This document shows, one piece after another, positions 50,370-58,938 of a stretch of 64,000 nt of DNA. Origin of the DNA: Terribium retamae (GTDB lineage: Bacteria > Pseudomonadota > Alphaproteobacteria > Rhizobiales > Rhizobiaceae); NCBI RefSeq assembly GCF_022347545.1, contig NZ_JAKREW010000024.1, positions 21,339 through 85,338 of the forward strand, written 5' to 3'. The notes under the pieces were generated by a model, which saw only the letters and a program-made list of their open reading frames with translations, ran no database searches and had not been told where the DNA came from. The position numbers and the translations under genes are program-made. How positions within the stretch are numbered: the first letter of the stretch is position 1; the number at the start of each line of letters is the position of its first letter.

Positions 50370-52322
50370 TCAACTGTCCGCTTCCACGAAACGGACGAGG
50401 ACAGTGCCGTCGGTCACCTGCGCGCCTTCCACAGCGATCTCGGCGATGGTGCCATCATGCGGAGCTGCGATCGTATGTTCCATCTTCATCGCCTCAAGGA
50501 TCAGAAGCGGTTGTCCTTTGATCACGACTTCACCCGGTGCTGAACGCACCACCTTCACCAGACCTGGCATCGGCGCGCGCAGGTTGCCGGCACCTGCACC
50601 GGCGTCGTCTGCCTTGGCCAGCGGGTCCGGAACGCCAAAATTGTAGCCCGTTGCGCCCGAGAAGACCGTGACATGTTCCGGCCAGCGGGCAAGCCGCTTG
50701 CCGCCACCGGCCCGAAGCGAATGGACGCCATGATCGGTCGCGACGTCGAAGCCCCCGTCGATACGTGCGGTGACTCGGGCCGAGATGGTGGCTTCGCCCG
50801 ATTTGAGCGCAATGCTTCGGGATCCGACATGGAAATGGGCATAGCCGACCAGCGACGACCACGGATCGGACGGGTCCCGATATTCCGCCACATCGGCAGC
50901 TGCGAGTGCCGCCGTTGCAATAATCTCCTCGCCTGGCGCTGGGACGGTGGTGAGCGCATCCTGCTTTCGGCCGATCAGGCCGGTGTCGACGTCGCCAGTG
51001 GCAAAATCCGGATCGCCGGCGAGTGCCGCCAGAAAGGCGGTGTTTGTAACGGAACCGGCGATTTCCGTTTCCGCCAGCGCCGTCTCCAACGCGGAAAGAG
51101 CGGTCCCGCGATCATTTCCATGCACGACGAGCTTGGCAATCATCGGATCGTAGTAGGGAGAGATGGCGTCGCCTTGGCGTACCCCTGTTTCGATACGCAT
51201 GGTGGCGCCCGCAGGCGCCCTTTCGGGAAAGCGCAGATGGTGCAGCGTGCCGATCGCAGGCAGGAAGCCTTTCGTGGCGTCCTCCGCATAGAGCCTTGCC
51301 TCGAAGGCATGGCCGGAAAGCTTGATCTCGTCCTGAGTTTTCGGCAGCTTTTCTCCGCAAGCCACGCGTAACTGCCATTCGACCAGATCGACACCTGTGA
51401 CCATCTCCGTCACCGGATGTTCCACCTGCAGGCGCGTATTCATTTCCATGAACCAGAAGCGGTCTGCCTTGAGCCCTTGCGACGCGTCGACGATGAATTC
51501 GATGGTGCCGGCGCCGGAATAGTGGATTGCCTTGGCTGCCTTCACCGCTGCTTCGGTCATCGCCTTGCGGAGGGCAGGTGTCATGCCGGGCGCGGGGGCC
51601 TCCTCGATCACTTTCTGATGGCGCCTCTGCGCAGAGCAGTCACGCTCGTAGAGATGTACGGCATTGCCGAGATTGTCGCCAAACACCTGCACCTCGATGT
51701 GGCGGGGCTTGTCGACATATTTTTCCACCAGCACGCGGTCGTCGCCGAAGGCTGCCTTTGCTTCGCGGCGGGCACCGGAAAGAGCTTCCGAGAAATCATC
51801 GGGGTTATCGACGCGACGCATGCCTTTGCCTCCGCCGCCAGCACGCGCCTTGATCAGCACAGGATAACCGATCTCGCGCGCCTTGGTGGCGAGCAATACG
51901 ATATCCTGTGCTTCGCCGTGATAGCCGGGCACCACGGGCACACCAGCCTTTTCCATCAGCCGCTTCGCCGCGTCCTTGAGACCCATGGCTCGGATGGAAG
52001 CGGCAGACGGGCCGATGAAGATCAGACCCTCGGCCGTCACCTGGTCGACGAAATCCGGATTTTCCGAAAGGAAACCATAGCCGGGATGGATGGCCTCGGC
52101 CCCTGTCTGTTTCGCCGCTGCGATAATGCGGTCGGCTTTGAGATAGCTTTCCCCAACCGGAGAAGCTCCGATATGGACCGCCTCGTCAGCCATGGCGACG
52201 TGCAGCGAGGCTGCATCAGCATCCGAGTAGACAGCCACGGTGGCCACCCCCAGCCGGCGCGCAGTGCGGATGACGCGGCAGGCGATCTCGCCACGATTGG
52301 CAATCAGGATTTTCGAAAACAT
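50370..52322 (-). CDS. mccA: Methylcrotonyl-CoA carboxylase biotin-containing alpha subunit
   Basis: A 650-residue biotin carboxylase and biotin carrier protein. Biotin carboxylase domain: FSKILIANRGEIACRVIRTARRLG at the N-terminus, ATP loop RAGGGGKGMRRV, and MNTRLQVEHPVTEMVTGVDLVEWQ. The biotinyl lysine is K613 in LEAMKMEH, preceded by APMPG. The length and the mccB and ivd neighbours make methylcrotonyl-CoA (leucine breakdown) the probable substrate; acetyl- or propionyl-CoA carboxylases are close relatives. The ATG at 52322 has GGAGG six bases upstream. The alpha/beta hydrolase gene lies 26 bases upstream, so they are probably co-transcribed. Confidence 0.9.
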   Translation of the reverse strand: MFSKILIANRGEIACRVIRTARRLGVATVAVYSDADAASLHVAMADEAVHIGASPVGESYLKADRIIAAAKQTGAEAIHPGYGFLSENPDFVDQVTAEGLIFIGPSAASIRAMGLKDAAKRLMEKAGVPVVPGYHGEAQDIVLLATKAREIGYPVLIKARAGGGGKGMRRVDNPDDFSEALSGARREAKAAFGDDRVLVEKYVDKPRHIEVQVFGDNLGNAVHLYERDCSAQRRHQKVIEEAPAPGMTPALRKAMTEAAVKAAKAIHYSGAGTIEFIVDASQGLKADRFWFMEMNTRLQVEHPVTEMVTGVDLVEWQLRVACGEKLPKTQDEIKLSGHAFEARLYAEDATKGFLPAIGTLHHLRFPERAPAGATMRIETGVRQGDAISPYYDPMIAKLVVHGNDRGTALSALETALAETEIAGSVTNTAFLAALAGDPDFATGDVDTGLIGRKQDALTTVPAPGEEIIATAALAAADVAEYRDPSDPWSSLVGYAHFHVGSRSIALKSGEATISARVTARIDGGFDVATDHGVHSLRAGGGKRLARWPEHVTVFSGATGYNFGVPDPLAKADDAGAGAGNLRAPMPGLVKVVRSAPGEVVIKGQPLLILEAMKMEHTIAAPHDGTIAEIAVEGAQVTDGTVLVRFVEADS

Positions 52323-52348
52323 CGGCGCCTCCAACGGTAAAGGACGGT

Positions 52349-53176
52349 TCAAACGCCCTCTACGAACTCCACCAGCAACGAATTGAATTCTTGCGGCCTT
52401 TGCAGGAATGGCGCGTGCCCGGCGCCTGTCATCCGCACGATGCCGCGCGGCCACAGCGCTGCATAAGAAAGACTGTCGAAATAGTCAGGCCGGAGGAAGA
52501 GATCGTCGCGGCCGTTGACGATGGCAAGCGGCGTCTTGTTGGTTCTGACGATCTCGCGCTCGTCTATCGCTTTCCCTGCCATGATCGAGCCGAACATGAT
52601 CTCGCGGGCACGGCCATCCGTACGCCTGCACATGGCAAGCAGGTGCGGATCGACGTATCCGTTGGCTGCCGAGGTATGGGTGGCGTAGGCCAGCGCATCT
52701 GCATCCGTGAAGTCGCGCTTGCCCGTCAGGTTCTCGGCATTCGGGTCGATGTTGAAGCCAGCCATCAAGCTCTCTAAATCCGCCTTCACCGGCGGGGTGC
52801 CGCTGATCATCAGCCCTTTGGCGGCAAAACCGCGACCGAGCATCTCCAATGCGATGTGGCCGCCCAGCGACCAACCGAAGATGGCGGGACGGTCCACGCC
52901 GAGCTGGCGAACAACTTCCTCGGCCACTTCGGCATAACCTCCGAACGTATAGGTGCGGTCTGGCTCGCGGGCATCTCCGGAAGCGCCATGGCCAGGCAGA
53001 TCGAAACCGACGAGGCGGTGGCCGGCAAATTCAGGCGCCGTGAACTGCTTGGAGAAAACTTCCTTGCAACTGGAATTACCGTGAATGAACAGAATGGCCG
53101 GCCCCTCCGAGCGCGATTGTACGAAGGCTATCCGTGCGAACTCCGTCTCGACGAAACCTGTCTCGGTCATATCCAT
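52349..53176 (-). CDS. Alpha/beta hydrolase
   Basis: A 275-residue cytoplasmic alpha/beta hydrolase. Nucleophile elbow GWSLGG with S103, oxyanion strand FIHGNSS, acid VNGRDDLFLRPD and catalytic histidine in TGAGHAPFLQRP. It resembles the esterase/thioesterase-like group rather than lipases with a signal. It lies between the VOC protein gene and mccA in one direction, within the leucine-degradation cluster, so a role on an acyl-CoA ester or related intermediate is possible but unproven. Confidence 0.85.
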   Translation of the reverse strand: MDMTETGFVETEFARIAFVQSRSEGPAILFIHGNSSCKEVFSKQFTAPEFAGHRLVGFDLPGHGASGDAREPDRTYTFGGYAEVAEEVVRQLGVDRPAIFGWSLGGHIALEMLGRGFAAKGLMISGTPPVKADLESLMAGFNIDPNAENLTGKRDFTDADALAYATHTSAANGYVDPHLLAMCRRTDGRAREIMFGSIMAGKAIDEREIVRTNKTPLAIVNGRDDLFLRPDYFDSLSYAALWPRGIVRMTGAGHAPFLQRPQEFNSLLVEFVEGV

Positions 53177-53211
53177 TCTGAAGGTTCTCTCTCACTGCCT
53201 CTCGGCCTCTT

Positions 53212-53619
53212 CTACTTCGGCGTGATCACCACCGATGGCGCGGAGCGTTCGAAGGGGCCGTGGAAGACGGCCTCGATGTTGTTGCCGTCCGGATCAAACA
53301 GGAAGGCGGCATAGTAGCCGGGATGATAGTTGCGCTCGCCTGGGCCGCCATTGTCCTTGCCCCCGGCTGCCAGCCCAGCCTCATAGAACTTGGCGACGGT
53401 CTCACGATCCGGCACCTGGAAGGCAAGATGTACCCGCGACGTTTCTCCGCTGGCAGCGTCGATCCATAATTCGTCAGCGGAAAAGAAGGTGTCGCCTTCA
53501 TGAATGGAATCGGCACGGCCGATGGCGCCGAGCACGGCGCGGTAGAAACGCTTTGTCGTCTCCAGGTCGGCAGCTCGAAGGTGGATGTGGTCGATCAGCC
53601 GGCCGCGATGGAACTGCAT
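53212..53619 (-). CDS. VOC superfamily (glyoxalase-like) protein
   Basis: A 135-residue protein of the vicinal-oxygen-chelate fold with two beta-alpha-beta-beta-beta units. Metal-ligand type residues are in IDHIHLRAADLETTKRFYRAVLG, then RVHLAFQVPDRETVAKFYE, and the closing segment YAAFLFDPDGNNIEAVFHGP, which holds the usual Glu. Reaction unknown; homologues are dioxygenases, isomerases or resistance proteins. It is 35 bases upstream of the hydrolase gene and probably co-transcribed. Confidence 0.85.
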   Translation of the reverse strand: MQFHRGRLIDHIHLRAADLETTKRFYRAVLGAIGRADSIHEGDTFFSADELWIDAASGETSRVHLAFQVPDRETVAKFYEAGLAAGGKDNGGPGERNYHPGYYAAFLFDPDGNNIEAVFHGPFERSAPSVVITPK

Positions 53620-53664
53620 GATTTCCTCCTGTTCGAAGTTTCTTCCCGAGGCATTGCAGCCCTG

Positions 53665-54027
53665 CTATTTCGATGCTGCGATGGAGCAGGTCCCCATAAC
53701 CTTGACCTTGTAGTATTTGCGGGCTCCCTCGCAGTTCTTCAGCGCCATCGCTTCTGCAGCCTGTTGCGATTTCGCGTTCAGATAGGATCCGCAAATAAAG
53801 AACTCGTCGGTTCGGCCGAGCAGCGTTTGGGCGTAAGCAGAATGACCTGCTGCAGCGACATATTTATTGTAAGTTTTCTGGCAACTGCCCAATGTCCCCA
53901 TGACACCGACGGGAAAGCGCTTGTCTCCAACCTTTCCTGCCAGCGACTCGGCAGTGGCGATGTTCTCCGTGGCTGCAATTGAAGCTGCTGCTGTCAGTAG
54001 AAGTTGTGCGATCTGGAAAAATCTCAT
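53665..54027 (-). CDS. Small exported cysteine-containing protein
   Basis: A 120-residue exported protein with signal peptide MRFFQIAQLLLTAAASIAAT. The mature part has four cysteines (GSCQKTY, FICGSY, NCEGA, GTCSIA), enough for two disulfides, and the pattern YNKYVAAAGHSAYAQTL. I recall similar short proteins in rhizobia misnamed as aminolevulinate synthase; that name has no support here. It sits between mccB and the VOC gene, same strand, 63 bases after mccB. Confidence 0.68.
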   Translation of the reverse strand: MRFFQIAQLLLTAAASIAATENIATAESLAGKVGDKRFPVGVMGTLGSCQKTYNKYVAAAGHSAYAQTLLGRTDEFFICGSYLNAKSQQAAEAMALKNCEGARKYYKVKVMGTCSIAASK

Positions 54028-54090
54028 GGTCCCGCCCTGTGAAGTTTGATGAGAGTGTATGCTGGTGGCGTACGTGATGATCAGATGGGC

Positions 54091-55698
54091 TTACATCCTG
54101 AAAACGCCGAACTTCGTATCTTCGATCGGTGCGTTGAGCGCTGCCGACAGAGAAAGCGCCAGCACCTCGCGCGAACTTGCCGGGTCGATGATGCCGTCAT
54201 CCCACAGCCTGGCTGAAGAATAGAGCGGGTGGCCTTCGCGCTCATATTTCTCCAGTGTTGGGCGCTTGAATTCGGCCTCTTCGGCAGCCGACCAGGTACC
54301 GCCTTTGCGTTCGATGTTCTCTCGGCGCACCAGCGCCAGCACCATCGCAGCCTGCTCACCGCCCATCACCGAAATGCGGGCGTTCGGCCACATCCACAGA
54401 AAGCGAGGTGAATAGGCGCGGCCACACATGCCGTAATTGCCGGCACCGAACGAGCCGCCAATGATCATCGTTACCTTCGGCACCTGTGCCGTTGCCACAG
54501 CTGTCACCAGTTTGGCGCCGTCCTTGGCGATGCCGCCTGCCTCATACTTCTTGCCGACCATGAAGCCGGTGATGTTCTGCAGGAACACCAGCGGAATCTT
54601 GCGCTGGCAGCACAATTCTATGAAATGAGCACCCTTCACGGCACTCTCGGAGAACAGAACGCCATTGTTGGCGATGATGCCGACAGGCATGCCGTGGATG
54701 TGGGCAAAGCCGGTCACCAGCGTGGTGCCGTAGTTCTGCTTGAATTCGTCCAGTTCCGAGCCATCGACAATGCGTGCGATCACTTCGCGCACGTCATAGG
54801 GCTGGCGCAGGTCCGCGGGCACGATACCGTGGATTTCGCGTGCGTCATAGAGCGGTGCGGCTGGTGCGCGCAGGTCGAGACCGATCGCTTTTTTGCGGTT
54901 TAGGTTGCGCACGATGCGACGGCAGATCGCCAACGCATGCTCGTCGTCCATGGCGTAGTAATCGGCCACGCCGCTTTCGCGCGTGTGCAGGTCTGCTCCA
55001 CCAAGGTCTTCGGCGCTGACGTCTTCGCCGGTCGCCGCCTTCACCAGCGGCGGGCCACCGAGGAAAATGGTGGCCTGCTTGCGCACCATGATGGATTCAT
55101 CCGCCATCGCCGGCACATAAGCGCCGCCCGCCGTGCACGAGCCCATGACGCAGGCGATCTGGGGAATGCCGACGGCACTCATATTGGCCTGGTTATAGAA
55201 GATGCGGCCGAAATGTTCGCGGTCGGGAAAGACTTCGTCCTGGTTGGGCAGATTGGCGCCACCGGAATCGACCAGATAGACACAGGGCAGCCTGTTCTGC
55301 AGCGCGATTTCCTGGGCGCGCAGATGTTTCTTCACCGTCAGCGGATAGTAGGTGCCGCCTTTGACGGTGGCGTCATTAACCACCACCATCACTTCGCGAC
55401 CCTCGACGCGGCCGATGCCGGCAATCATGCCCGCGGCGGAAATCGCGTCATCATACATATCCCAAGCCGCGAACTGACCGATCTCCAGGAAGGGCGAGCC
55501 CGTATCCAGCAGTTGAGCAAGCCGGTCGCGCGGCAACAGTTTCCCCCGCGCGGTGTGGCGCGCTCGCGCCTCTTCCGAGCCGCCGCGCTGCACCAAGGCA
55601 GCTTTGTCCGAAATGTCGGCAACCAGCGCCTGCATGCGCTCCGCATTGGTGCGGAAGCTTTCGGAGGAGGGGGAGATGGAAGACTGAATGACCGGCAT
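54091..55698 (-). CDS. mccB: Methylcrotonyl-CoA carboxylase beta (carboxyltransferase) subunit
   Basis: A 535-residue carboxyltransferase that moves the carboxyl group from biotin to 3-methylcrotonyl-CoA. Acyl-CoA half: VYLVDSGGANLPNQDEVFPDREHFGRIFYNQA, typical of MccB, with GSCTAGGAYVPAM. Biotin half: GFMVGKKYEAGGIAKDGAKLV and GGSFGAGNYGMCGRAYSPRF and MGGEQAA. The NLPNQDEVFPD signature separates it from propionyl-CoA carboxylase. Start ATG at 55698. Its alpha subunit gene is 1.8 kb downstream with three small genes between. No liuE (HMG-CoA lyase) or liuC gene is present in the window. Confidence 0.95.
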   Translation of the reverse strand: MPVIQSSISPSSESFRTNAERMQALVADISDKAALVQRGGSEEARARHTARGKLLPRDRLAQLLDTGSPFLEIGQFAAWDMYDDAISAAGMIAGIGRVEGREVMVVVNDATVKGGTYYPLTVKKHLRAQEIALQNRLPCVYLVDSGGANLPNQDEVFPDREHFGRIFYNQANMSAVGIPQIACVMGSCTAGGAYVPAMADESIMVRKQATIFLGGPPLVKAATGEDVSAEDLGGADLHTRESGVADYYAMDDEHALAICRRIVRNLNRKKAIGLDLRAPAAPLYDAREIHGIVPADLRQPYDVREVIARIVDGSELDEFKQNYGTTLVTGFAHIHGMPVGIIANNGVLFSESAVKGAHFIELCCQRKIPLVFLQNITGFMVGKKYEAGGIAKDGAKLVTAVATAQVPKVTMIIGGSFGAGNYGMCGRAYSPRFLWMWPNARISVMGGEQAAMVLALVRRENIERKGGTWSAAEEAEFKRPTLEKYEREGHPLYSSARLWDDGIIDPASSREVLALSLSAALNAPIEDTKFGVFRM

Positions 55699-55806
55699 GT
55701 TTCCTCCTCACGCGCTCTTGCGGTGGTGTTCGTTTCGATGTATCAGCCACGCCCCGCATGCGGCTAGCCCCTTGGCGCCGTACATGACACTGAGATGGAG
55801 GCGACG

Positions 55807-55869
55807 ATGAAAGGCAGAATTCTGCTTTGCTGCGAACGTCAGCCTCGGGCGAGCGACCAAGCCGCCTGA
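55807..55869 (+). CDS. Possible 20-residue leader peptide
   Basis: A very short frame, MKGRILLCCERQPRASDQAA, with ribosome site GGAGG five bases before the ATG. Its stop codon lies in the loop of a hairpin followed by T5. This is the form of a leader peptide with attenuator before the gene at 55939. Short length makes it weak on its own. Confidence 0.3.
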   Translation: MKGRILLCCERQPRASDQAA

Positions 55870-55882
55870 GGGCGGCGATTTT
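55861..55882 (+). terminator. Hairpin with T-run, possible attenuator
   Basis: Stem GCCGCC / GGCGGC, loop TGAG, then GATTTTTC. It lies 57 bases before the start of the 130-residue gene and not after any long gene on this strand. Confidence 0.45.
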
Positions 55883-55938
55883 TCAGCTTGAAACATCAGA
55901 AAATTTGAGGAGCGGCGCGCGGCGCTGCCTGTGTCGTC

Positions 55939-56331
55939 ATGTATGTGCGGTTCGTTACGCCGCTCATCCATCCGCAGAGCCGGGTGGAGACCGGCTTCTT
56001 TCGGGCGTCCTGGTATCTGTATCGGAGCGGTGCGCCGGACTGGATTTTGCGGGAGCTCGACAGCGAGTTCGACTGGTTCAACGAGCATCTGCCGGTGCCT
56101 GGCCGGGTCGCCCGGCATTTCAAGAGGCGCAACTCGATCTGGGGCGTTTGCTGGTTCAGCCATGACGCACGCGAGATGATTGCCCGGGCGCGCTATTGCG
56201 CCTGGTTGATCGAAGAGGGCGGCTTGCCGGTGCGTTCGATCCAGGCTGGTCGCCATCGCGAAGTTCTCTGGCGCGATGCGCATCAGGTGGTGGTGAAGCC
56301 GACGCAGGAAATGCCGCGCGGTTTTCACTGA
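55939..56331 (+). CDS. Conserved hypothetical protein, upstream partner of PcfJ-domain gene
   Basis: A 130-residue soluble protein without signal or membrane helix. Tryptophan and arginine are abundant (GFFRASWYLYRSGAPDWILREL, SIWGVCWFSHDAREMIARARYCAWLIEE). The final part DAHQVVVKPTQ looks like a beta strand end. I recall similar proteins in alphaproteobacteria with no assigned function. Its ribosome site is poor. The PcfJ-domain gene follows 255 bases later in the same direction, and both are oriented against the surrounding leucine-degradation genes. Confidence 0.7.
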   Translation: MYVRFVTPLIHPQSRVETGFFRASWYLYRSGAPDWILRELDSEFDWFNEHLPVPGRVARHFKRRNSIWGVCWFSHDAREMIARARYCAWLIEEGGLPVRSIQAGRHREVLWRDAHQVVVKPTQEMPRGFH

Positions 56332-56501
56332 GACGGCGGGGAGCCGCGTGCTTCCCGCCGACGCCATCGGCTTGTCCGAAGTGTCAGTTGCTTGAATGCA
56401 ACAAAACGTTATCTCGTTGGAAACAAAATCTATTTTTAGCTTGCCTGAAATTCGCGGCGAGCCTAGAGAGCCGCCCCGTTCAACCGAAAGGAGACCTGTC
56501 C

Positions 56502-56648
56502 ATGACTGTAAGAGCGAGTTCGACACATTCCGTGCCGGCGCTCGATCTGCGTCTGGCTGACAGAGTTTTCTTGAGGATGAACGACCATGGCCAAGTCCAT
56601 GATCAAGCGCCGGTGCGAGGCCGAGCGCGAGCGGATAGACCGCTATGA
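56502..56648 (+). CDS. Possible 48-residue upstream ORF overlapping the PcfJ-domain gene
   Basis: A short frame beginning MTVRASSTHSVPALDLRLADR, with a strong ribosome site AAAGGAGA eight bases before the ATG. It overlaps the start of the PcfJ-domain gene by 62 bases in another frame. AT-rich sequence resembling a promoter lies at about 56400-56450. It could be a small protein or a coupling ORF. Confidence 0.35.
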   Translation: MTVRASSTHSVPALDLRLADRVFLRMNDHGQVHDQAPVRGRARADRPL

Positions 56649-57735
56649 GGCAACGCTGCGGCGAGCGCAGCGTGCACCGAGGCCTGCACCCGATTTCGCA
56701 CGGGCGCTGAGAGAGTCTGCCCATGGTTTCGCGGGGATTTTGGCCCGCGATCCTGAAGCATGGCGCCCGAAGCTGAAGACGCGCGATCCGGCACGCTTGC
56801 GGTTGGCAGCGGCACGTCACCTTTTCGCGCTTTACTCCGTTCCTTACGCGCTTGAGGAAATCTGGCTCGATGGTTCCGGCCTCGACGCCGCCGAGATCAC
56901 GCTGCGTCGGCGCTGGTACGTGGTGGCGGCGCGCGGGCGCTCGCTGTGGAAGGAGGAGGCGAAGGAGTGGCTTTCCCGCAAGGAAGTCCACTGGTTTCTC
57001 AATTCGTCCGGCGAACTCGGCTTCGACGAAGCGATCTGGCTGGCCGTTGCTCGCTCCTACACCGAGGATATCGGCGTGGCTCTGCGCATCGCCCGTTCCA
57101 AGATCGCACGCACGCCGCGAGCCGGCTTCGCTTTCTGGCGGGAGGTCACGCGTTTCTTCTGCGCCAGCCCGGCAACCGTCGCCGAGATTGACGATCTCTG
57201 CGACTACCTTGCCGCACGGCACGAGCGGGAGCCCGATTACAGTGTTGCAGGCCGCACCCTCGCTTCGCTGCATCGCCAGATGCTCGAATGGCATCGTGAT
57301 CTCGATGCCATTGCCCGGATCGAGGCGGCCCGCCGCCGCGCCTTCCGAACAAGGGAGGGTGAGGATGACGGCCGTTGGTCTGGCTCGCCGCTCGACGATT
57401 GGAGCTGGAAGCCCACGGCAGGGGAGGCGCGGCTGCGCAAGGAGCAGTTTGCGGTGACGCAACTGGTTACTGCGGACGAGCTCGTGGCTGAGTCTCGCGC
57501 CATGCACCACTGCGTGTCCAGCTACGCACAAAAGTGCGTTTCCGGTCAGGCGTCGATCTGGTCGTTGCGTCGAAGCGCGGCGGGCAGCGTGAAGCGCCTG
57601 CTGACGATCGAACTCGACCGCCAGCACCGGGCCGTGCAAATACGCGGCTTCGGCAACCGGCTGGCCAGTGCTGAAGAACTTCAGGTGCTTGGCCGGTGGG
57701 CGAAAGCGATGGGTGTCGTGTTGCCTGAGCATTGA
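56587..57735 (+). CDS. PcfJ-domain protein
   Basis: A 382-residue soluble protein. The N-terminal two thirds is helical and rich in Arg, Ala and Trp. The C-terminal part (about 290-380) has the PcfJ-like signature SRAMHHCVSSYAQKCVSG followed by SIWSLR and LTIELD, then VQIRGFGNRLAS and the end RWAKAMGVVLPE. PcfJ was named on an enterococcal conjugative plasmid, and homologues occur on mobile elements and bacterial chromosomes; the biochemical function is unknown. The invariant His-Cys pair suggests catalysis or metal binding. The stop is 39 bases before the convergent ivd stop. Confidence 0.78.
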   Translation: MAKSMIKRRCEAERERIDRYEATLRRAQRAPRPAPDFARALRESAHGFAGILARDPEAWRPKLKTRDPARLRLAAARHLFALYSVPYALEEIWLDGSGLDAAEITLRRRWYVVAARGRSLWKEEAKEWLSRKEVHWFLNSSGELGFDEAIWLAVARSYTEDIGVALRIARSKIARTPRAGFAFWREVTRFFCASPATVAEIDDLCDYLAARHEREPDYSVAGRTLASLHRQMLEWHRDLDAIARIEAARRRAFRTREGEDDGRWSGSPLDDWSWKPTAGEARLRKEQFAVTQLVTADELVAESRAMHHCVSSYAQKCVSGQASIWSLRRSAAGSVKRLLTIELDRQHRAVQIRGFGNRLASAEELQVLGRWAKAMGVVLPEH

Positions 57736-57774
57736 AAGACAGCCCGCGCGATGGAAATGTCGCGCGGGTCCTCC

Positions 57775-58938
57775 TTATACCGCTTCGGCCATCATTTCGC
57801 GGCCGATCAGCCAGCGACGGATTTCGCTGGTGCCGGCGCCGATCTCGTAGAGCTTGGCGTCGCGCAGCAACCTGCCGGTCGAATAGTCGTTGATATAGCC
57901 GTTGCCGCCCAGCAACTGGATGGCGTCAAGCGCCATCAGGGTCGCCTTTTCTGCCGCGAAAAGGATGCAGCCGGCGGCGTCCTTGCGGGTTGTCTCCTTG
58001 CGGTCGCAGGCTGCAGCCACAGCATAGACATAGGCGCGGCAGGCATTCATCGTCGTATACATGTCGGCAAGCTTGCCCTGGACGAGCTGGAAGGAGCCGA
58101 TCGGCTGACCAAACTGCTTGCGTTCGTGCACATAGGGCATGACCACGTCCATACAGGCGGCCATGATGCCGAGCGGACCGCCGGCGAGCACCGTACGTTC
58201 ATAGTCGAGGCCCGACATCAGAACCTCGACCCCGCGCCCCTCTTCATGGAGCACATTTTCGCACGGCACTTCGACATCTTCGAAGACCAGTTCGCCAGTG
58301 TTGGAGCCACGCATGCCGAGCTTGTCGAGCTTCTGCGCCACCGAGAAACCCTTGAAGCCGCGCTCGATGATGAAGGCTGTGATGCCGCGCGAATGCCGCT
58401 CGGGATCTGTCTTGGCGTAGACCACCATGGTTTCGGCATCGGGACCATTGGTGATCCACATCTTGGTGCCGTTCAGCACATAGCGATCGTTCTTCTTTTC
58501 GGCACGCAAGCGCAGTGACACCACATCCGAACCGGAACCAGGTTCCGACATGGCGAGCGCGCCGACATGTTCGCCCGAACAAAGCAGGGGCAGGTATTTT
58601 TCTTTCTGTGCGGGAGTCGCCCAGCGGTTGATCTGGTTGACGCAGAGGTTGGAGTGCGCGCCGTAGGAAAGGCCAACCGATGCCGAGGCCCGGCTGATTT
58701 CCTCCATCGCCACCACGTGCGCCAGATAGCCCATGCCTGAGCCGCCATAGTCCGGATCGGCGGTCATGCCGAGCAGGCCGAGCGCGCCGAGTTCCGGCCA
58801 CAGATGCGGTGGGAACTCGTTGCTCGTGTCGATATCGGCGGCCAAGGGTGCGATTTTATCCTGGGCAAAACGCTGCGTGAGATCCCGCAGCGCCTCGACG
58901 TCCTCGCTGAGCCCGAAATTAAGCGTGTGCGTGTACAT
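57775..58938 (-). CDS. ivd: Isovaleryl-CoA dehydrogenase
   Basis: A 387-residue acyl-CoA dehydrogenase that oxidises isovaleryl-CoA to 3-methylcrotonyl-CoA, giving electrons to ETF. The catalytic base is E247 in SGLDYERTVLAGGPLG, the position used by isovaleryl-CoA dehydrogenases rather than the late glutamate of other acyl-CoA dehydrogenases. FAD/substrate motifs: ALAMSEPGSGSDV and KMWITNGPDAETMVVYAKT. C-terminus: IQLLGGNGYINDYSTGRLLRDAKL. The ATG at 58938 has GGGGAG eight bases upstream and overlaps the TetR gene by 20 bases, so they are co-transcribed. Confidence 0.95.
   Translation of the reverse strand: MYTHTLNFGLSEDVEALRDLTQRFAQDKIAPLAADIDTSNEFPPHLWPELGALGLLGMTADPDYGGSGMGYLAHVVAMEEISRASASVGLSYGAHSNLCVNQINRWATPAQKEKYLPLLCSGEHVGALAMSEPGSGSDVVSLRLRAEKKNDRYVLNGTKMWITNGPDAETMVVYAKTDPERHSRGITAFIIERGFKGFSVAQKLDKLGMRGSNTGELVFEDVEVPCENVLHEEGRGVEVLMSGLDYERTVLAGGPLGIMAACMDVVMPYVHERKQFGQPIGSFQLVQGKLADMYTTMNACRAYVYAVAAACDRKETTRKDAAGCILFAAEKATLMALDAIQLLGGNGYINDYSTGRLLRDAKLYEIGAGTSEIRRWLIGREMMAEAV

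Noticed and set aside
53235..53621. Arg-rich plus-strand frame against the VOC gene
   Set aside because: Antisense shadow; the VOC pattern on the minus strand is clear.
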